From: Phenylobacterium parvum
GTDB taxonomy: Bacteria > Pseudomonadota > Alphaproteobacteria > Caulobacterales > Caulobacteraceae
Assembly (NCBI RefSeq): GCF_003150835.1
Contig: NZ_CP029479.1
Coordinates: 2,641,501-2,705,500, forward strand
Length of the DNA stretch: 64,000 nt
Direction of reading: 5' to 3'
In this document: positions 16,349 through 25,494 of the stretch, one piece after another
How the letters are laid out: every line of letters starts with the position of its first letter
Numbering within the stretch: the first letter of the stretch is position 1
Position numbers and translations under genes: made by a program
The notes under the pieces: generated by a model
What the model saw: only the letters and a program-made list of their open reading frames with translations
Told to the model about the DNA's origin: nothing
Databases searched by the model: none

Positions 16349-17765
16349 ACCGCCCGATCTGGCCGTCCAGCATCTTGCGGATGCCCGGGCCGAAGGGCGG
16401 GCGCAGCATCTTCAGCGGGCCGATGTCCTTCTTCATCTGGCTGAAGACGGCCTTGCGGTGGCTGAACTCCCGGAAGCCGTCGAGCCCGTGATAGCTGCCC
16501 ATGCCGGAGGGACCGACGCCGCCGAAGGGCAGGTCCTCCTGGGCCACATGCATGATGACGTCGTTCACCGTCACGCCGCCCGCCGTCGTCCGGCTGAGCA
16601 CCGTCTCCTGCTCGGCCGCGTCGTCTCCGAAGTAGTAGAGGCCGAGGGGCCGGTCGTGGCCGTTCACATAGTCCAGGGCCTCGTCGAGGGTCTGGTAGCT
16701 CTTCACCGGCAGGACCGGGCCGAAGATCTCCTCCTGCATCACCTTCATGTCGTCGGTGGGCTCGAGGATCAGGGTCGGGGCGATCTTGCGGTGGGGCTGC
16801 TGGGACAGGTCCTCGCCCTCGGGCTTGAGCTCGATCACCCGGGCGCCCTTGGCCCGGGCGTCCTCGATGTAGCCGGTGATCCGGTCATAGTGCCGCTGGG
16901 CGATGATGGCCGTGTAGTCGGGGTTGTCCTTGATCGTCGGGAACATGGTCTCGACGGAGGCGCGGGCGGCGGCCACGAAGCCCTCCACCTGGTCCTTCGG
17001 CGCCAGGACATAGTCGGGCGCAAGGCAGATCTGGCCGGCGTTGAGGGTCTTGCCGTTCATCACCCGGGCCGCGGCCACCTTGAGGTCCGCCGACCTGCCG
17101 AGGATGACCGGGCTCTTGCCGCCGAGCTCCAGGGTCACGGGCACCAGGTTCTCCGCCGCCGCCTTCATCACGTGGCGGGCGATGGAGGTGGCCCCGGTGA
17201 AGATCAGGTGGTCGAAGGCCAGGCGCGAGAAGGCCTCGCCGACCTCCGGGCCGCCGGTGACCACGGCGATCTCCTCCTCGGAGAAGGCGCCGGCGAACAT
17301 GGTCCGCATCAGCTCCGAGGTGGCCGGGGTGAACTCGGAGGGCTTGATCATGGCCCGGTTGCCGGCGGCGAGGATGCCGGCCAGGGGGGCGAAGGTCAGG
17401 TTCACCGGGAAGTTCCAGGGGCTGATCACCCCCACCACGCCCTTGGGCTGGTAGCGCACCTCGGCCTTCGCCCCGAAGAGGCCCAGAATGGCCGGGGTGG
17501 TCTTGCGCTTCTCCGGGCGCATCCACCTGGCGAGGTTGTCCCGGGCGTGCTGGAGCGGGCCGATGGAGCCGGCGATGTCGGTGAAGGCCGTCGCCTCCCG
17601 CGAGCGGGAGCCGAAGTCGGCGTTGACCGCCTCCTCGATGGCCCGGCGGTTCTCGCGCAGCAGGCGGATGCAGCGGTCGATCCGCTCAATGCGCAGGGCC
17701 GCGCTGGCCTCGCCGTCGCGCAGGTGGGCCGCCTTCTGGCGCTCAAGGATGGCCTGCATGTCCAT
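16347..17765 (-). CDS. Coniferyl-aldehyde-type aldehyde dehydrogenase
   Basis: A 472-residue NAD(P)-dependent aldehyde dehydrogenase. Catalytic Glu213 is in LELGGKSP and Cys247 in NAGQICLAP; the cofactor-binding SPWNFP is at 115-120. The length and C-terminus (SHRKAVFSQMK, then a short tail) match the short class-3-like group that includes coniferyl aldehyde dehydrogenase and fatty aldehyde dehydrogenases. It oxidises aromatic or long-chain aldehydes to acids. It is a single gene with GGAG about 9 bp before the ATG. The coniferyl assignment is by family resemblance only. Confidence 0.88.
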   Translation of the reverse strand: MDMQAILERQKAAHLRDGEASAALRIERIDRCIRLLRENRRAIEEAVNADFGSRSREATAFTDIAGSIGPLQHARDNLARWMRPEKRKTTPAILGLFGAKAEVRYQPKGVVGVISPWNFPVNLTFAPLAGILAAGNRAMIKPSEFTPATSELMRTMFAGAFSEEEIAVVTGGPEVGEAFSRLAFDHLIFTGATSIARHVMKAAAENLVPVTLELGGKSPVILGRSADLKVAAARVMNGKTLNAGQICLAPDYVLAPKDQVEGFVAAARASVETMFPTIKDNPDYTAIIAQRHYDRITGYIEDARAKGARVIELKPEGEDLSQQPHRKIAPTLILEPTDDMKVMQEEIFGPVLPVKSYQTLDEALDYVNGHDRPLGLYYFGDDAAEQETVLSRTTAGGVTVNDVIMHVAQEDLPFGGVGPSGMGSYHGLDGFREFSHRKAVFSQMKKDIGPLKMLRPPFGPGIRKMLDGQIGR

Positions 17766-17864
17766 GGGGATGTCTCCGGTCTGTCAGCGGCTGAAGAGGC
17801 GCGGGGATTACGCCCGTCGTCAAGAAGATAGGGCGTCGGGCGCGCGCCGCCATGGCCCTCCGGC

Positions 17865-18221
17865 TCAGGACCGGCCCGCCGCCACCAGGGGCGTGAAGGC
17901 GCCGAGGATCAGGCGGGAGGCGTCGAAGGGCGGCGCCCCGGCGCTGTCCATCCGGGGGTCCTGGTGCATCCGTTCCTCGGCGGCCTCCAGGAAGGCCTTG
18001 CTGGGCCAGACCTGCCAGGCGAAGACGATCTTCTCCCCAGGCTGGGCGGCGACCGCCCTGCGGAAGTCGGTCTGCCTGCCGTCGGGGACGAAATCCTCCC
18101 AGCTCTCGACGACCTCGAGGCAGCCGTATTCGAGGAAGAAGGCCGCACTGGCCTCGGCCCACTGGCGGTAGTCGTCCAGCCGGTCCTCGGGAACCGGGAT
18201 CACCATGCCGCAGATATGCAT
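17865..18221 (-). CDS. DUF1428 family protein (YbaA-like)
   Basis: A 118-residue protein matching the E. coli YbaA/DUF1428 family in length and in the conserved segments: VPEDRLDDYRQWAE, VVESWEDFVPDG, TDFRRAV and a later DPRMD. The fold is a dimeric ferredoxin-like alpha/beta barrel; no reaction is known. It lies alone between the aldehyde dehydrogenase and tRNA-Arg. Confidence 0.88.
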   Translation of the reverse strand: MHICGMVIPVPEDRLDDYRQWAEASAAFFLEYGCLEVVESWEDFVPDGRQTDFRRAVAAQPGEKIVFAWQVWPSKAFLEAAEERMHQDPRMDSAGAPPFDASRLILGAFTPLVAAGRS

Positions 18222-18343
18222 CTCGCCCTGCCTCCCGAGTTACGGGTCCAGTCTATTCCGGGGCGGGAGGGTCGCCTAGACGCAGGGACGACGGGCAAAA
18301 GGCTGCGCGCCCTCTGCGGGATCCAAGTCTGCAATTCGGAAAA

Positions 18344-18420
18344 TGGCGCACCCGACACGATTCGAACGTGTGACCTTTGCCTTCGGAGGGCAACGCTCTA
18401 TCCAGCTGAGCTACGGGTGC
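18344..18420 (-). tRNA. tRNA-Arg (anticodon CCG)
   Basis: On the minus strand a 77-nt cloverleaf runs from GCACCCG to CGGGTGC plus G and an encoded CCA. The anticodon stem TTGCC/GGCAA encloses the loop CTCCGAA, giving anticodon CCG, which reads the arginine codon CGG. The T-arm contains GTTCGAATC. The 3' CCA is present in the DNA. Confidence 0.95.
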
Positions 18421-18463
18421 GTCTTCAGCGGAGGGGCCTTCTAGCCGAAAGGCGGGCGGCTGG

Positions 18464-20794
18464 CTACTGCGACGAGACGCTGGCGCGGAACTCCCGTTCG
18501 GCGAGGGTCCGGCGGTCGGCGGGGGACAGGTCCGACAGGCGCTCCAGGGTGACGGTCCGGATGCGCGCCGTGCACGGATAGACGTGGGGATAGGGGCCCA
18601 CCGGGGCGCCGGTGTCGAGGCCGACGTCGAAGGTCTCGCCGCTCATGGAGAAGACGACCGGGACCGTACGCTCCAGCCGCGCCTCGCCGGCCGGGGCGCC
18701 GTCCACCGACAGGGTGAGGACGCCGCCGGCGCCGAGGCCGCCGTCATAGGCGAAGCCGACCTCCAGCACATGCGGCCCCGGGGCCAGGGGCCCGGCCTCG
18801 CCGACCAGGGTCAGCTCGCGGCCGAAGTAGTTGTAGAGGAACCGGGGCGCCCCGGCCGCGTCCAGGTAGAGGCTCCAGCCCGCCATGTTGCCGCCCTGGC
18901 AGGCGATGACGCCCCGGGCGGGCGCCTCGCCCACCTCCAGGTCCGCCGTGATCCGGTAGGAGCAGTTCTTGAGATTGACGACGATGCTCTCGGGGATCCG
19001 CACGTGGGCCGTCGTGTAGGTCATGGACCGGGCCGACCCCAGGGCCGTGGGTACGGCCAGGCCCGGGTCCGCGCGGCGGGCCGGGTCGCGCATCGGATAG
19101 ACCCCGTTCCGCCGGGCCTCGGCGTCGAAGACCGCCTTGAGTTCCTCCAGCTTCTCCGGGAACTCGGCCGACAGGTCGCGGCCCTGGGAGAAGTCCTCGG
19201 CGATGTTGTAGAGCTCCCATCGCTCCTGCGGCCCGTCGAAGGGCGTGGCGAGGAAGCGCATCCAGGGCACGCGCCCGTGGAAGCAGGAGGCCATCCAGCC
19301 CTCGTGGTAGACGGCGCGGTTGCCCAGGATCTCGAAGTACTGGGTCGTGCGCCGGCCGGGGGCGTCGGGCGCCTCGAAGCTGTAGGCCATGGACACCCCG
19401 TCCATGGGGTCCTGGTCCACCCCGTTGACCCGGGCGGGCGCCTCCACCCCCGCCGCCTGCAGCAGGGTGGGGGCGATGTCGATGACGTGGTGGAACTGCG
19501 AGCGGAGACCGCCGGCCTGGGCGATGCCGGCGGGCCAGCTCAGGGCCATGGCGTTGCGCGTCCCGCCGAAGTGGGAGGCCACCTGCTTCATCCACTGGAA
19601 GGGGGCGTCCAGGGCCCAGGCCCAGCCGGCGTTGAAGTGGTTCTCGCAGCGCGCCGTGCCGAAGTCGTCCATGTGGGCGAGCATCCACTCGGGGTCCTCA
19701 GGCACGCCGTTCTGGAAGGAGGGCGCGGCCCAGGCGCCGTTCAGGGTCCCCTCGGCGGAGGCCCCGTTGTCGCCGGTGATGTAGACAACGAGGGTGTTGT
19801 CGGCCTGGCCGGAGGCCTCCACGAACTGCAGCAGCCGGCCGATGTGGTGGTCGGTGTGGGCGAGGAAGCCGGCGAAGGCCTCCATCAGCCGGCTGGCCAT
19901 GGGCTTGTAGCGGTCGGGATAGTCCTCCCAGGCCGGGATCTCGTCGGGCCGGTCGGTCAGGACCGTACCCTCGGGGATGACGCCCAGGGCGATCTGGCGC
20001 TCGAAGATGGTCTGGCGCAGGACGTCCCAGCCGGCGTCGAACTGGCCGGCGAACCGGTCGATCCAGGCCTTGGGCGCATGGTGCGGCGTGTGCACCGCAG
20101 GCGTCGGCAGGTAGAGGAAGTAGGGCTTGCCCGGCGCCGTCGCCCGCACCCGCTCGATCCAGGCGATGGACTGGTCCACCAGGTCCTCGGTGAGGTGGTA
20201 GTCGGGCTTGCCGAGATAGGGAAAGACCGGCGTCGTCTGGTCGTAGACGGGGGGCTCATACTGCGAGGCCTCGGCGTTGATGATGCCGTAGAAGCGCTCG
20301 AAACCCATGCCCGTCGGCCAGCGGTCGAAAGGACCGGCGGGGCCCTGCTCCCAGGTCGGGGTCAGGTGCCACTTGCCGAAGCAGGCGGTGGCGTAGCCGT
20401 TCTGGCGCAGGATCTCGGCCACCGTGGCCGAGGAGCGGGGGATCAGGCTGTCATAGCCGGGGAAGCTGTTGGCCCCCTCGGGGATGCCGCCCATGTGCAC
20501 GGCGTGGTGGTTGCGCCCCGTCAGCAGGGCCGCCCGGGTGGGCGAGCACAGGGCCGTGGTGTGGAACTGGTTGTAGCGAAGGCCCCGGGCCGCCACGGCG
20601 TCGAGGGCGGGGGTGGGCACGGGCCCGCCGAAGGTCCCGAAGGATCCGAAGCCCACGTCGTCCAGCATGATGAGGATGATGTTCGGGGCGCCGTCGGGGG
20701 CGCCGTCCTTGCGCAGGCGCGCCGCCTGGGAGTCGTCCAGAAGCCGTTCGATCCGGCCCTCGAAGGGACGGGGAGGCCGGGGAAGCGCGCTCAT
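18464..20794 (-). CDS. Arylsulfatase-type sulfatase
   Basis: A 776-residue sulfatase. The N-terminal metal ligands are in IMLDDVGFG (Asp45, Asp46) and the formylglycine motif CSPTR starts at Cys83, so it would be activated by oxidation of that cysteine. KWHLTP and GDNGAS are further active-site segments. The C-terminal 180 residues form a beta-rich, LamG-like domain. No clear signal peptide is seen, so location is uncertain. The ATG overlaps the stop of the quinone oxidoreductase gene as ATGA, the third gene of an operon with an SDR. It hydrolyses sulfate esters. A maturation enzyme is not visible in this window. Confidence 0.9.
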   Translation of the reverse strand: MSALPRPPRPFEGRIERLLDDSQAARLRKDGAPDGAPNIILIMLDDVGFGSFGTFGGPVPTPALDAVAARGLRYNQFHTTALCSPTRAALLTGRNHHAVHMGGIPEGANSFPGYDSLIPRSSATVAEILRQNGYATACFGKWHLTPTWEQGPAGPFDRWPTGMGFERFYGIINAEASQYEPPVYDQTTPVFPYLGKPDYHLTEDLVDQSIAWIERVRATAPGKPYFLYLPTPAVHTPHHAPKAWIDRFAGQFDAGWDVLRQTIFERQIALGVIPEGTVLTDRPDEIPAWEDYPDRYKPMASRLMEAFAGFLAHTDHHIGRLLQFVEASGQADNTLVVYITGDNGASAEGTLNGAWAAPSFQNGVPEDPEWMLAHMDDFGTARCENHFNAGWAWALDAPFQWMKQVASHFGGTRNAMALSWPAGIAQAGGLRSQFHHVIDIAPTLLQAAGVEAPARVNGVDQDPMDGVSMAYSFEAPDAPGRRTTQYFEILGNRAVYHEGWMASCFHGRVPWMRFLATPFDGPQERWELYNIAEDFSQGRDLSAEFPEKLEELKAVFDAEARRNGVYPMRDPARRADPGLAVPTALGSARSMTYTTAHVRIPESIVVNLKNCSYRITADLEVGEAPARGVIACQGGNMAGWSLYLDAAGAPRFLYNYFGRELTLVGEAGPLAPGPHVLEVGFAYDGGLGAGGVLTLSVDGAPAGEARLERTVPVVFSMSGETFDVGLDTGAPVGPYPHVYPCTARIRTVTLERLSDLSPADRRTLAEREFRASVSSQ

Positions 20795-21768
20795 GCGCCG
20801 GCCCCCACCAGGGTCTTGCCCAGGCCCTGGCCGGACAGGGCGAACTCCAGGGCCGGGCCGTAGTCGGCCAGGGCGAAGCGGCGGCCTTCGGGGGGCGACA
20901 GGCGGCCCTCCGCCACCCAGGCGAGGAGGCGGTCGAGGGCCTCGGCGGCGCGCGGGCCCTCGAACAGCAGGAACTGGCGCACGTCGACCCCGGTAAGGGC
21001 GGCGCCCTTCATCAGGGGCAGGTTGGCCGGCAGGGCCGGGATGGGGCCGCCGGCGAAGCCCACCACCAGGTGCCGTCCGCCCCACGCCAGGGACCGGAAG
21101 GCCGGCTCGAACAGGGGCCCGCAGACGGGATCGAAGATCACGTCGGGGCCCTTGCCGCCGCACAGGGCCTTGAGCCGGTCGCGCCAGCCCTCGCCCTCCG
21201 TATCGAGGGTCGCGTCCGCGCCGCAGGCGGCGGCGAAGACGCGCTTCTCGGGGGTGGAGGCGCAGGCGATGACCCGGGCGCCGAGAATCTTACCCACCTG
21301 GACGGCGGCGGTCCCCACGCCCCCCGCCGCGCCCAGGACCAGCAGGGTCTCGCCGGGCCGCAGGGCCGCCCGGTGCTCCAGGCCGTGCAGGGCGGTGAGG
21401 TGGTTGATCCGGAATCCGGCGGCCTGGCCGGAGGTCATGTTGGCCGGAAGGCGCGTACAGGCGACGGCGGGCGCCAAGGCGAGGTCGGCGAAGCCCCCCG
21501 CCACGGTGGCCATCACCCGGTCGCCGGGCGCCAGGCCCGCCACCCCCTCGCCGAGGGCGTCGACCACGCCGGCGACCTCCTGGCCCGGGGTGTGCGGCAG
21601 GGGCGGCTTGACCTGGTAGCGGCCGAGGGCGACCAGGGCGTCGACATACCCGAGGCCGCAGTCGGTAACGCGCAGGCGCACCTGGCCCGGGCCGGGTTCG
21701 GGAGTCGGCGCCTCGACAAGGCTGTAGCCGGCCAGGCTGTCCAGGCTTTCGCCAACGACCTTCTTCAT
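20791..21768 (-). CDS. NADPH:quinone oxidoreductase-family (zinc-less MDR) protein
   Basis: A 325-residue medium-chain dehydrogenase/reductase of the quinone oxidoreductase type. The N-terminal GroES-like domain includes HTPGQEVAGVV and the cofactor domain includes LGAAGGVGTAAVQVGK. The cysteine and histidine zinc ligands of alcohol dehydrogenases are absent. It reduces quinones or enones with NADPH. GAGGAG precedes the ATG, and it lies 10 bp after the SDR and overlaps the sulfatase. The three genes are probably one transcript acting on a sulfated or lipid-like substrate. Confidence 0.88.
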   Translation of the reverse strand: MKKVVGESLDSLAGYSLVEAPTPEPGPGQVRLRVTDCGLGYVDALVALGRYQVKPPLPHTPGQEVAGVVDALGEGVAGLAPGDRVMATVAGGFADLALAPAVACTRLPANMTSGQAAGFRINHLTALHGLEHRAALRPGETLLVLGAAGGVGTAAVQVGKILGARVIACASTPEKRVFAAACGADATLDTEGEGWRDRLKALCGGKGPDVIFDPVCGPLFEPAFRSLAWGGRHLVVGFAGGPIPALPANLPLMKGAALTGVDVRQFLLFEGPRAAEALDRLLAWVAEGRLSPPEGRRFALADYGPALEFALSGQGLGKTLVGAGA

Positions 21769-21778
21769 GGCGCGCTCC

Positions 21779-22564
21779 TCAGGCCAGGCCCAGCATGCGG
21801 GGCAGGTCGGGCTGGCCGGTGTGGGCGGTGACCCCGCCATCCACCGCCAGGATGGCCCCGGTCATATAGCTGGCGTCGTCCGAGGCCAGGAAGGCGACCA
21901 CCGCGGCGATTTCCTCGGGTCGGGCGAAGCGGCCCATGGGCACCCGGGCGTCCCAGGCTTCCCGCACCCCCTGCAGGTCGTTGATGCCGGAGATGATGGG
22001 GGTGTCCACCGGTCCTGGGCAGACGGCGTTGACCCGGATGTTCTCCCGGGCGTGGTCGATGGCCACCGAGCGGGTCAGGTTGACCACCCCCGCCTTGGCG
22101 GCGTTGTAGGCGGCGAAGGAAAAGTCCCCCGCCAGGCCCGAAATGGAGGCGGTGTTGATGATTGACCCGCCGCCCCGGGCGCGCAGGGCCGGGAGGGCCG
22201 CCTTGCACCCGTAGAAGACCGAGGACAGGTCCACGTCGATTACCCGCCGCCAGTCCTCGACGGCCAGATCCGCGGCGTTGGCGAAGCTGCCGATGCCGGC
22301 GTTGTTGAACAGGATGTCGAGACCGCCGAAGGCCCGGACAGCGTCGGCCACGAGGGCGTCCACCTCCGGCCAGGAGGCGACGTCCACCTTCCGGAACCGG
22401 GCCCGGCCCTCGCCGAGGCTGGCGGCCAGAGCCTCGCCGGCCTCCAGGTTCAGGTCGGCCAACAGGACCGAGGCCCCCTCGGCGTGGAACCGACGGGCGG
22501 CGGCGGCGCCAATCCCTGAGGCCCCGCCCGTGATCACCGCGACCTTGCCGTCAAACCGTCCCAT
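21779..22564 (-). CDS. SDR-family oxidoreductase
   Basis: A 261-residue classical SDR. TGGASGIG is at residues 12-19, NNAG near 88, and the catalytic Ser, Tyr and Lys are in NTASISG and YNAAK. The C-terminus has MTGAILAVDGG. GGGAGG lies before the chosen ATG; an upstream start would add a lysine- and glycine-rich leader without support. It is the first gene of the operon leading to the quinone oxidoreductase and sulfatase. Acts on an alcohol or ketone with NAD(P). Confidence 0.9.
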   Translation of the reverse strand: MGRFDGKVAVITGGASGIGAAAARRFHAEGASVLLADLNLEAGEALAASLGEGRARFRKVDVASWPEVDALVADAVRAFGGLDILFNNAGIGSFANAADLAVEDWRRVIDVDLSSVFYGCKAALPALRARGGGSIINTASISGLAGDFSFAAYNAAKAGVVNLTRSVAIDHARENIRVNAVCPGPVDTPIISGINDLQGVREAWDARVPMGRFARPEEIAAVVAFLASDDASYMTGAILAVDGGVTAHTGQPDLPRMLGLA

Positions 22565-22734
22565 GGGCGCCTCCCGCTTTGGTCCCTTGTCTCCACCCTG
22601 CCCCAAGGCGCAGGGGGATGCACCCCTGACCCTGCGTCAGGGCTGAAGCTTCATCCGACTGTCGCCAAACCTTCCGGCCATCTGTCACACGGCGCGTCCA
22701 GGGAGCCGCGTACGTCTTCACTCCGGGGGCAAGC

Positions 22735-23025
22735 ATGGGGTCCGCCCGACCGTATCGTCCTTTGCCACAAGACATCCTGCCGCCGCCGGACTCTGTCCGC
22801 GAGTGGATCCGCGAGGGACTCGGGCAGGCGGGCGGGGAATGCCACCGGTCCTTCATCCTCTCCGACATCGCCAGGCGAACCGGCCTGCCGGCGGGTCCTG
22901 ACCTGGAGGACTGGATGGTGCGGGCTTTCGAGGCCGAGGCCCGTGAACCGCGGGGGAGGTTCGAACCCCGGTTCGGGCCCGGCTCGCACCGCTGGCGCCT
23001 GCGCGGGACCTCGGCGGAGGCCTGA
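22735..23025 (+). CDS. Small hypothetical protein, 96 residues
   Basis: An ATG at 22735 opens a 96-residue reading frame with balanced, non-repetitive composition. It has a charged middle (VREWIREGLGQAGGECHRSFILSDIARRTGL) that could fold as a small helical, winged-helix-like domain, and an Arg-rich C-terminus. No family is recognised. It stands 66 bp before the phosphorylase gene on the same strand and could share its promoter. The overlapping minus-strand reading frames look like shadows. Confidence 0.5.
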   Translation: MGSARPYRPLPQDILPPPDSVREWIREGLGQAGGECHRSFILSDIARRTGLPAGPDLEDWMVRAFEAEAREPRGRFEPRFGPGSHRWRLRGTSAEA

Positions 23026-23091
23026 AGGCTCCGCAGGGGTGCGGAGATTGCCCTCCGGGACAGAGTGGCTGATGGTGGCGTCGGAGCGCCC

Positions 23092-24585
23092 ATGCAGCTG
23101 ACCGTCCGGCCCCTGGCCATCGACACCTTCCGGGAGAACACCCTGCTCCTGTCGCGCGACTGCCGGGCCCTGCGGCCCGAGCGGCTGGCGGGGGTGCGCA
23201 AGGTCGAGATCCAGGTGGGCGGGCGCACCCTCCTGGCCGCCGTGGTGATCTGCGACGACCCCGCCCTGGTGGGCCCCGGCGAGGCCGGCCTGACCCAGCC
23301 CGCCTTCCGGCGCCTGGGCGTTGCGGCGGGGACCCCGGTCCATGTCGCCCCGGCGCCGCCGCCGGCCGGCGCGGCGGCCCTCCGGGCCAAGATCGGCGGC
23401 GCCACCCTGACCGACGTCCAGATCGGGGACGTCATCCACGACCTGGCCGAACACCGCTGGTCAGACATGGAGATCTCGGCCTTCCTGGTGGCCTGCGCGA
23501 GCTTCATGACGCCGGAGGAGACCCTGGCCCTGACCCGGGCCATGGCCAATGCCGGGCGGCGCCTGTCCTGGAACCGGCCCCTGGTGGCCGACAAGCACTG
23601 CATTGGCGGGGTGCCCGGCAACCGGACCTCGCTGATCGTCGCCCCCGTTGCGGCGGCCCATGGCCTGTTGACCCCCAAGACCTCGTCCCGGGCCATCACC
23701 TCCCCTGCCGGGACCGCCGACACCATGGAGGTCCTGGCCCGGGTGGACCTGGACGAGGACGAGATGCGGGCGGTGGTCGAAAGGTGCGGCGGCTGCATCG
23801 TCTGGGGCGGACGGGTGAACCTGTCCCCCGTCGACGACGTACTCATCTCTGTGGAGCGGCCCCTCTCCCTCGACACTCCCGAACAGATGGTCGCCTCCAT
23901 CCTCTCCAAGAAGATGGCGGCGGGCTCGACCCACCTCCTGCTCGACCTGCCCGTGGGGCCGGGCGCCAAGATGCGCGACCCGGAGGCGGCCCGGCATCTT
24001 CGCAAGCTGTTCGAGTTCGTCGCCGACCGGGTGGGCCTGAAGGTCGAGGTCGTGGAGACCGACGGCTCCCAGCCGGTCGGCCGGGGTGTGGGCCCGGCCC
24101 TTGAGGCCCGCGACGTGCTGGCGGTCCTGCGGGGCGAGGCCGGGGCGCCGGCGGACCTCGCCGAAAAATCGGTGCGGCTGGCCGGGCGCCTGATCGAGCT
24201 GGACCCGGAAGTCGCCGGCGGCGCAGGTGCGGCGCGCGCCCGCGAGCTCATCGCCTCGGGGGCGGCCCTGCGCAAGCTGGAGGCCATCGCCGAGGCCCAG
24301 GGCCCCTCCCCCCTGGCCGGCGGACTCACGCCGGGAAGTCGGGTTTGCGAGATCCCCGCCGCCCGGGACGGGACGGTCACCGGTGTCGACTGCCTGCGGA
24401 TCGCCCGCATCGCCCGCCTGGCCGGGGCGCCCACCGACCCGGGGGCGGGCCTGGACCTGCTGAAGCGCCGGGGCGAGCGGGTGCGAAAGGGCGAGCCCCT
24501 CTATCGCCTTCACGCCGAGGACCCCGCAGACTTCGCCCTGGCCTGCGAAGCGGCGGGCGAGGACCCGGGCTTCGCCCTCGCATGA
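23092..24585 (+). CDS. Thymidine/AMP phosphorylase-family protein
   Basis: A 497-residue nucleoside phosphorylase II enzyme of the longer AMP-phosphorylase-like branch. It has an extra N-terminal domain of about 90 residues before the core, as in archaeal AMP phosphorylase. Core motifs are [20 protein letters not shown] (167-177, the phosphate-binding loop) and [15 protein letters not shown] (196-210). These enzymes split a (deoxy)nucleoside or nucleoside monophosphate with phosphate to give a base plus a sugar 1-phosphate or ribose 1,5-bisphosphate. The start at 23092 has GGAG 6 bp upstream. It overlaps a PRPP-synthetase-like gene as ATGA, so base release and PRPP metabolism are linked. AMP versus thymidine preference is not settled. 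Confidence 0.88.
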   Translation: MQLTVRPLAIDTFRENTLLLSRDCRALRPERLAGVRKVEIQVGGRTLLAAVVICDDPALVGPGEAGLTQPAFRRLGVAAGTPVHVAPAPPPAGAAALRAKIGGATLTDVQIGDVIHDLAEHRWSDMEISAFLVACASFMTPEETLALTRAMANAGRRLSWNRPLVADKHCIGGVPGNRTSLIVAPVAAAHGLLTPKTSSRAITSPAGTADTMEVLARVDLDEDEMRAVVERCGGCIVWGGRVNLSPVDDVLISVERPLSLDTPEQMVASILSKKMAAGSTHLLLDLPVGPGAKMRDPEAARHLRKLFEFVADRVGLKVEVVETDGSQPVGRGVGPALEARDVLAVLRGEAGAPADLAEKSVRLAGRLIELDPEVAGGAGAARARELIASGAALRKLEAIAEAQGPSPLAGGLTPGSRVCEIPAARDGTVTGVDCLRIARIARLAGAPTDPGAGLDLLKRRGERVRKGEPLYRLHAEDPADFALACEAAGEDPGFALA

Positions 24586-25487
24586 CCGCCGCGGTCCACG
24601 CCTTTCCCGACGACGCCGCACCCGCCGGGCGCTTCGCCGAAGCCCTCGGCCTGTCCCTGCGCCCCATCACGCCGCACCGCTTCCCCGACGGGGAGTCCCG
24701 GCCGGTGGTGGATATGGCGGGAGGCGGGACCGCCCTCCTCTATCGCAGCCTGGCCGATCCCGACGCGAAGCTGATGCCCCTGCTGCTGGCGGCGGACGCC
24801 CTGCGCCGGGCGGGGGCGGACCGCATCGACCTTGTGGCGCCCTACCTGCCCTACATGCGCCAGGACCGGACTTTCGCCCCCGGAGAGCCTCTCAGCCAGG
24901 CCGTGATGGGACGGATGCTGGGCTGTGCCTTCGACCGGGTCCTGACCCTGGAGGCCCACCTCCACCGGACACCGGACCTGGACCGGGTCTTTCCGGACCG
25001 CGCGGTGCTGAACCTCGGCGGCGGGGAGGTGCTGGCCGGGGCCTTGTCGCGGCTTCGGCCCCGGATCGACCTGGTGGCGGGACCAGATTCCGAGAGCGCC
25101 CCCTGGGCCGCGGCGGTCGCAGACCGGCTGGGCGCCGGCGTCCTTGTGGCCAGGAAGATCCGGCGGGGCGACCGGGAGGTCGACGTTCAGTATGCGGAAG
25201 ATTTTCGGCTCAAGGGGGCGCATGTCGCCCTGGTGGACGACATCTGCTCGACGGGCGGGACCCTGGCCGCGGCGGCCCGGGCCCTGAAGGCGGCTGGGGC
25301 GGGCCGGATCACGGCGGCGGTGGTCCACGGCCTGCACGACCGCGCGACCGCCCGGCGCCTGGCGACCTCCGGCGTCGACCGGCTGGTCGCCACGGACACC
25401 GTCATGGGGCCCGGCCGGCGCCTGCCGGTCGCCGAGGCCCTGGCCGGGGCCTGGCGCGAGCTTGACGCCCGGCCTGACCCCGCCTGA
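24582..25487 (+). CDS. Ribose-phosphate pyrophosphokinase (PRPP synthetase)-like protein
   Basis: A 301-residue member of the PRPP synthetase family. The PRPP-binding loop [10 protein letters not shown] is at residues 218-227, and the ATP-site segments YMRQDR (91-96) and AHLHR (125-129) are present. The canonical enzyme makes PRPP from ribose 5-phosphate and ATP. This copy is shorter and more divergent than a housekeeping Prs (RFPDGESR instead of the usual FxDGE-x-x-V-x-I stretch) and is translationally coupled to an AMP phosphorylase-type gene. It may use the phosphorylase product, or replenish PRPP for base salvage. A separate housekeeping prs probably exists elsewhere. Confidence 0.85.
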   Translation: MTAAVHAFPDDAAPAGRFAEALGLSLRPITPHRFPDGESRPVVDMAGGGTALLYRSLADPDAKLMPLLLAADALRRAGADRIDLVAPYLPYMRQDRTFAPGEPLSQAVMGRMLGCAFDRVLTLEAHLHRTPDLDRVFPDRAVLNLGGGEVLAGALSRLRPRIDLVAGPDSESAPWAAAVADRLGAGVLVARKIRRGDREVDVQYAEDFRLKGAHVALVDDICSTGGTLAAAARALKAAGAGRITAAVVHGLHDRATARRLATSGVDRLVATDTVMGPGRRLPVAEALAGAWRELDARPDPA

Positions 25488-25494
25488 GGCCGGC

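Noticed and set aside
17964..18581. Plus-strand frame over tRNA-Arg with TIRTCDLC
   Set aside because: Same artefact: the antisense translation of tRNA-Arg and the flanking genes.
20795..21163. N-terminal extension of the sulfatase frame
   Set aside because: It is Pro/Arg/Gly-rich shadow of the quinone oxidoreductase gene; the ATG at 20794 overlaps that stop.
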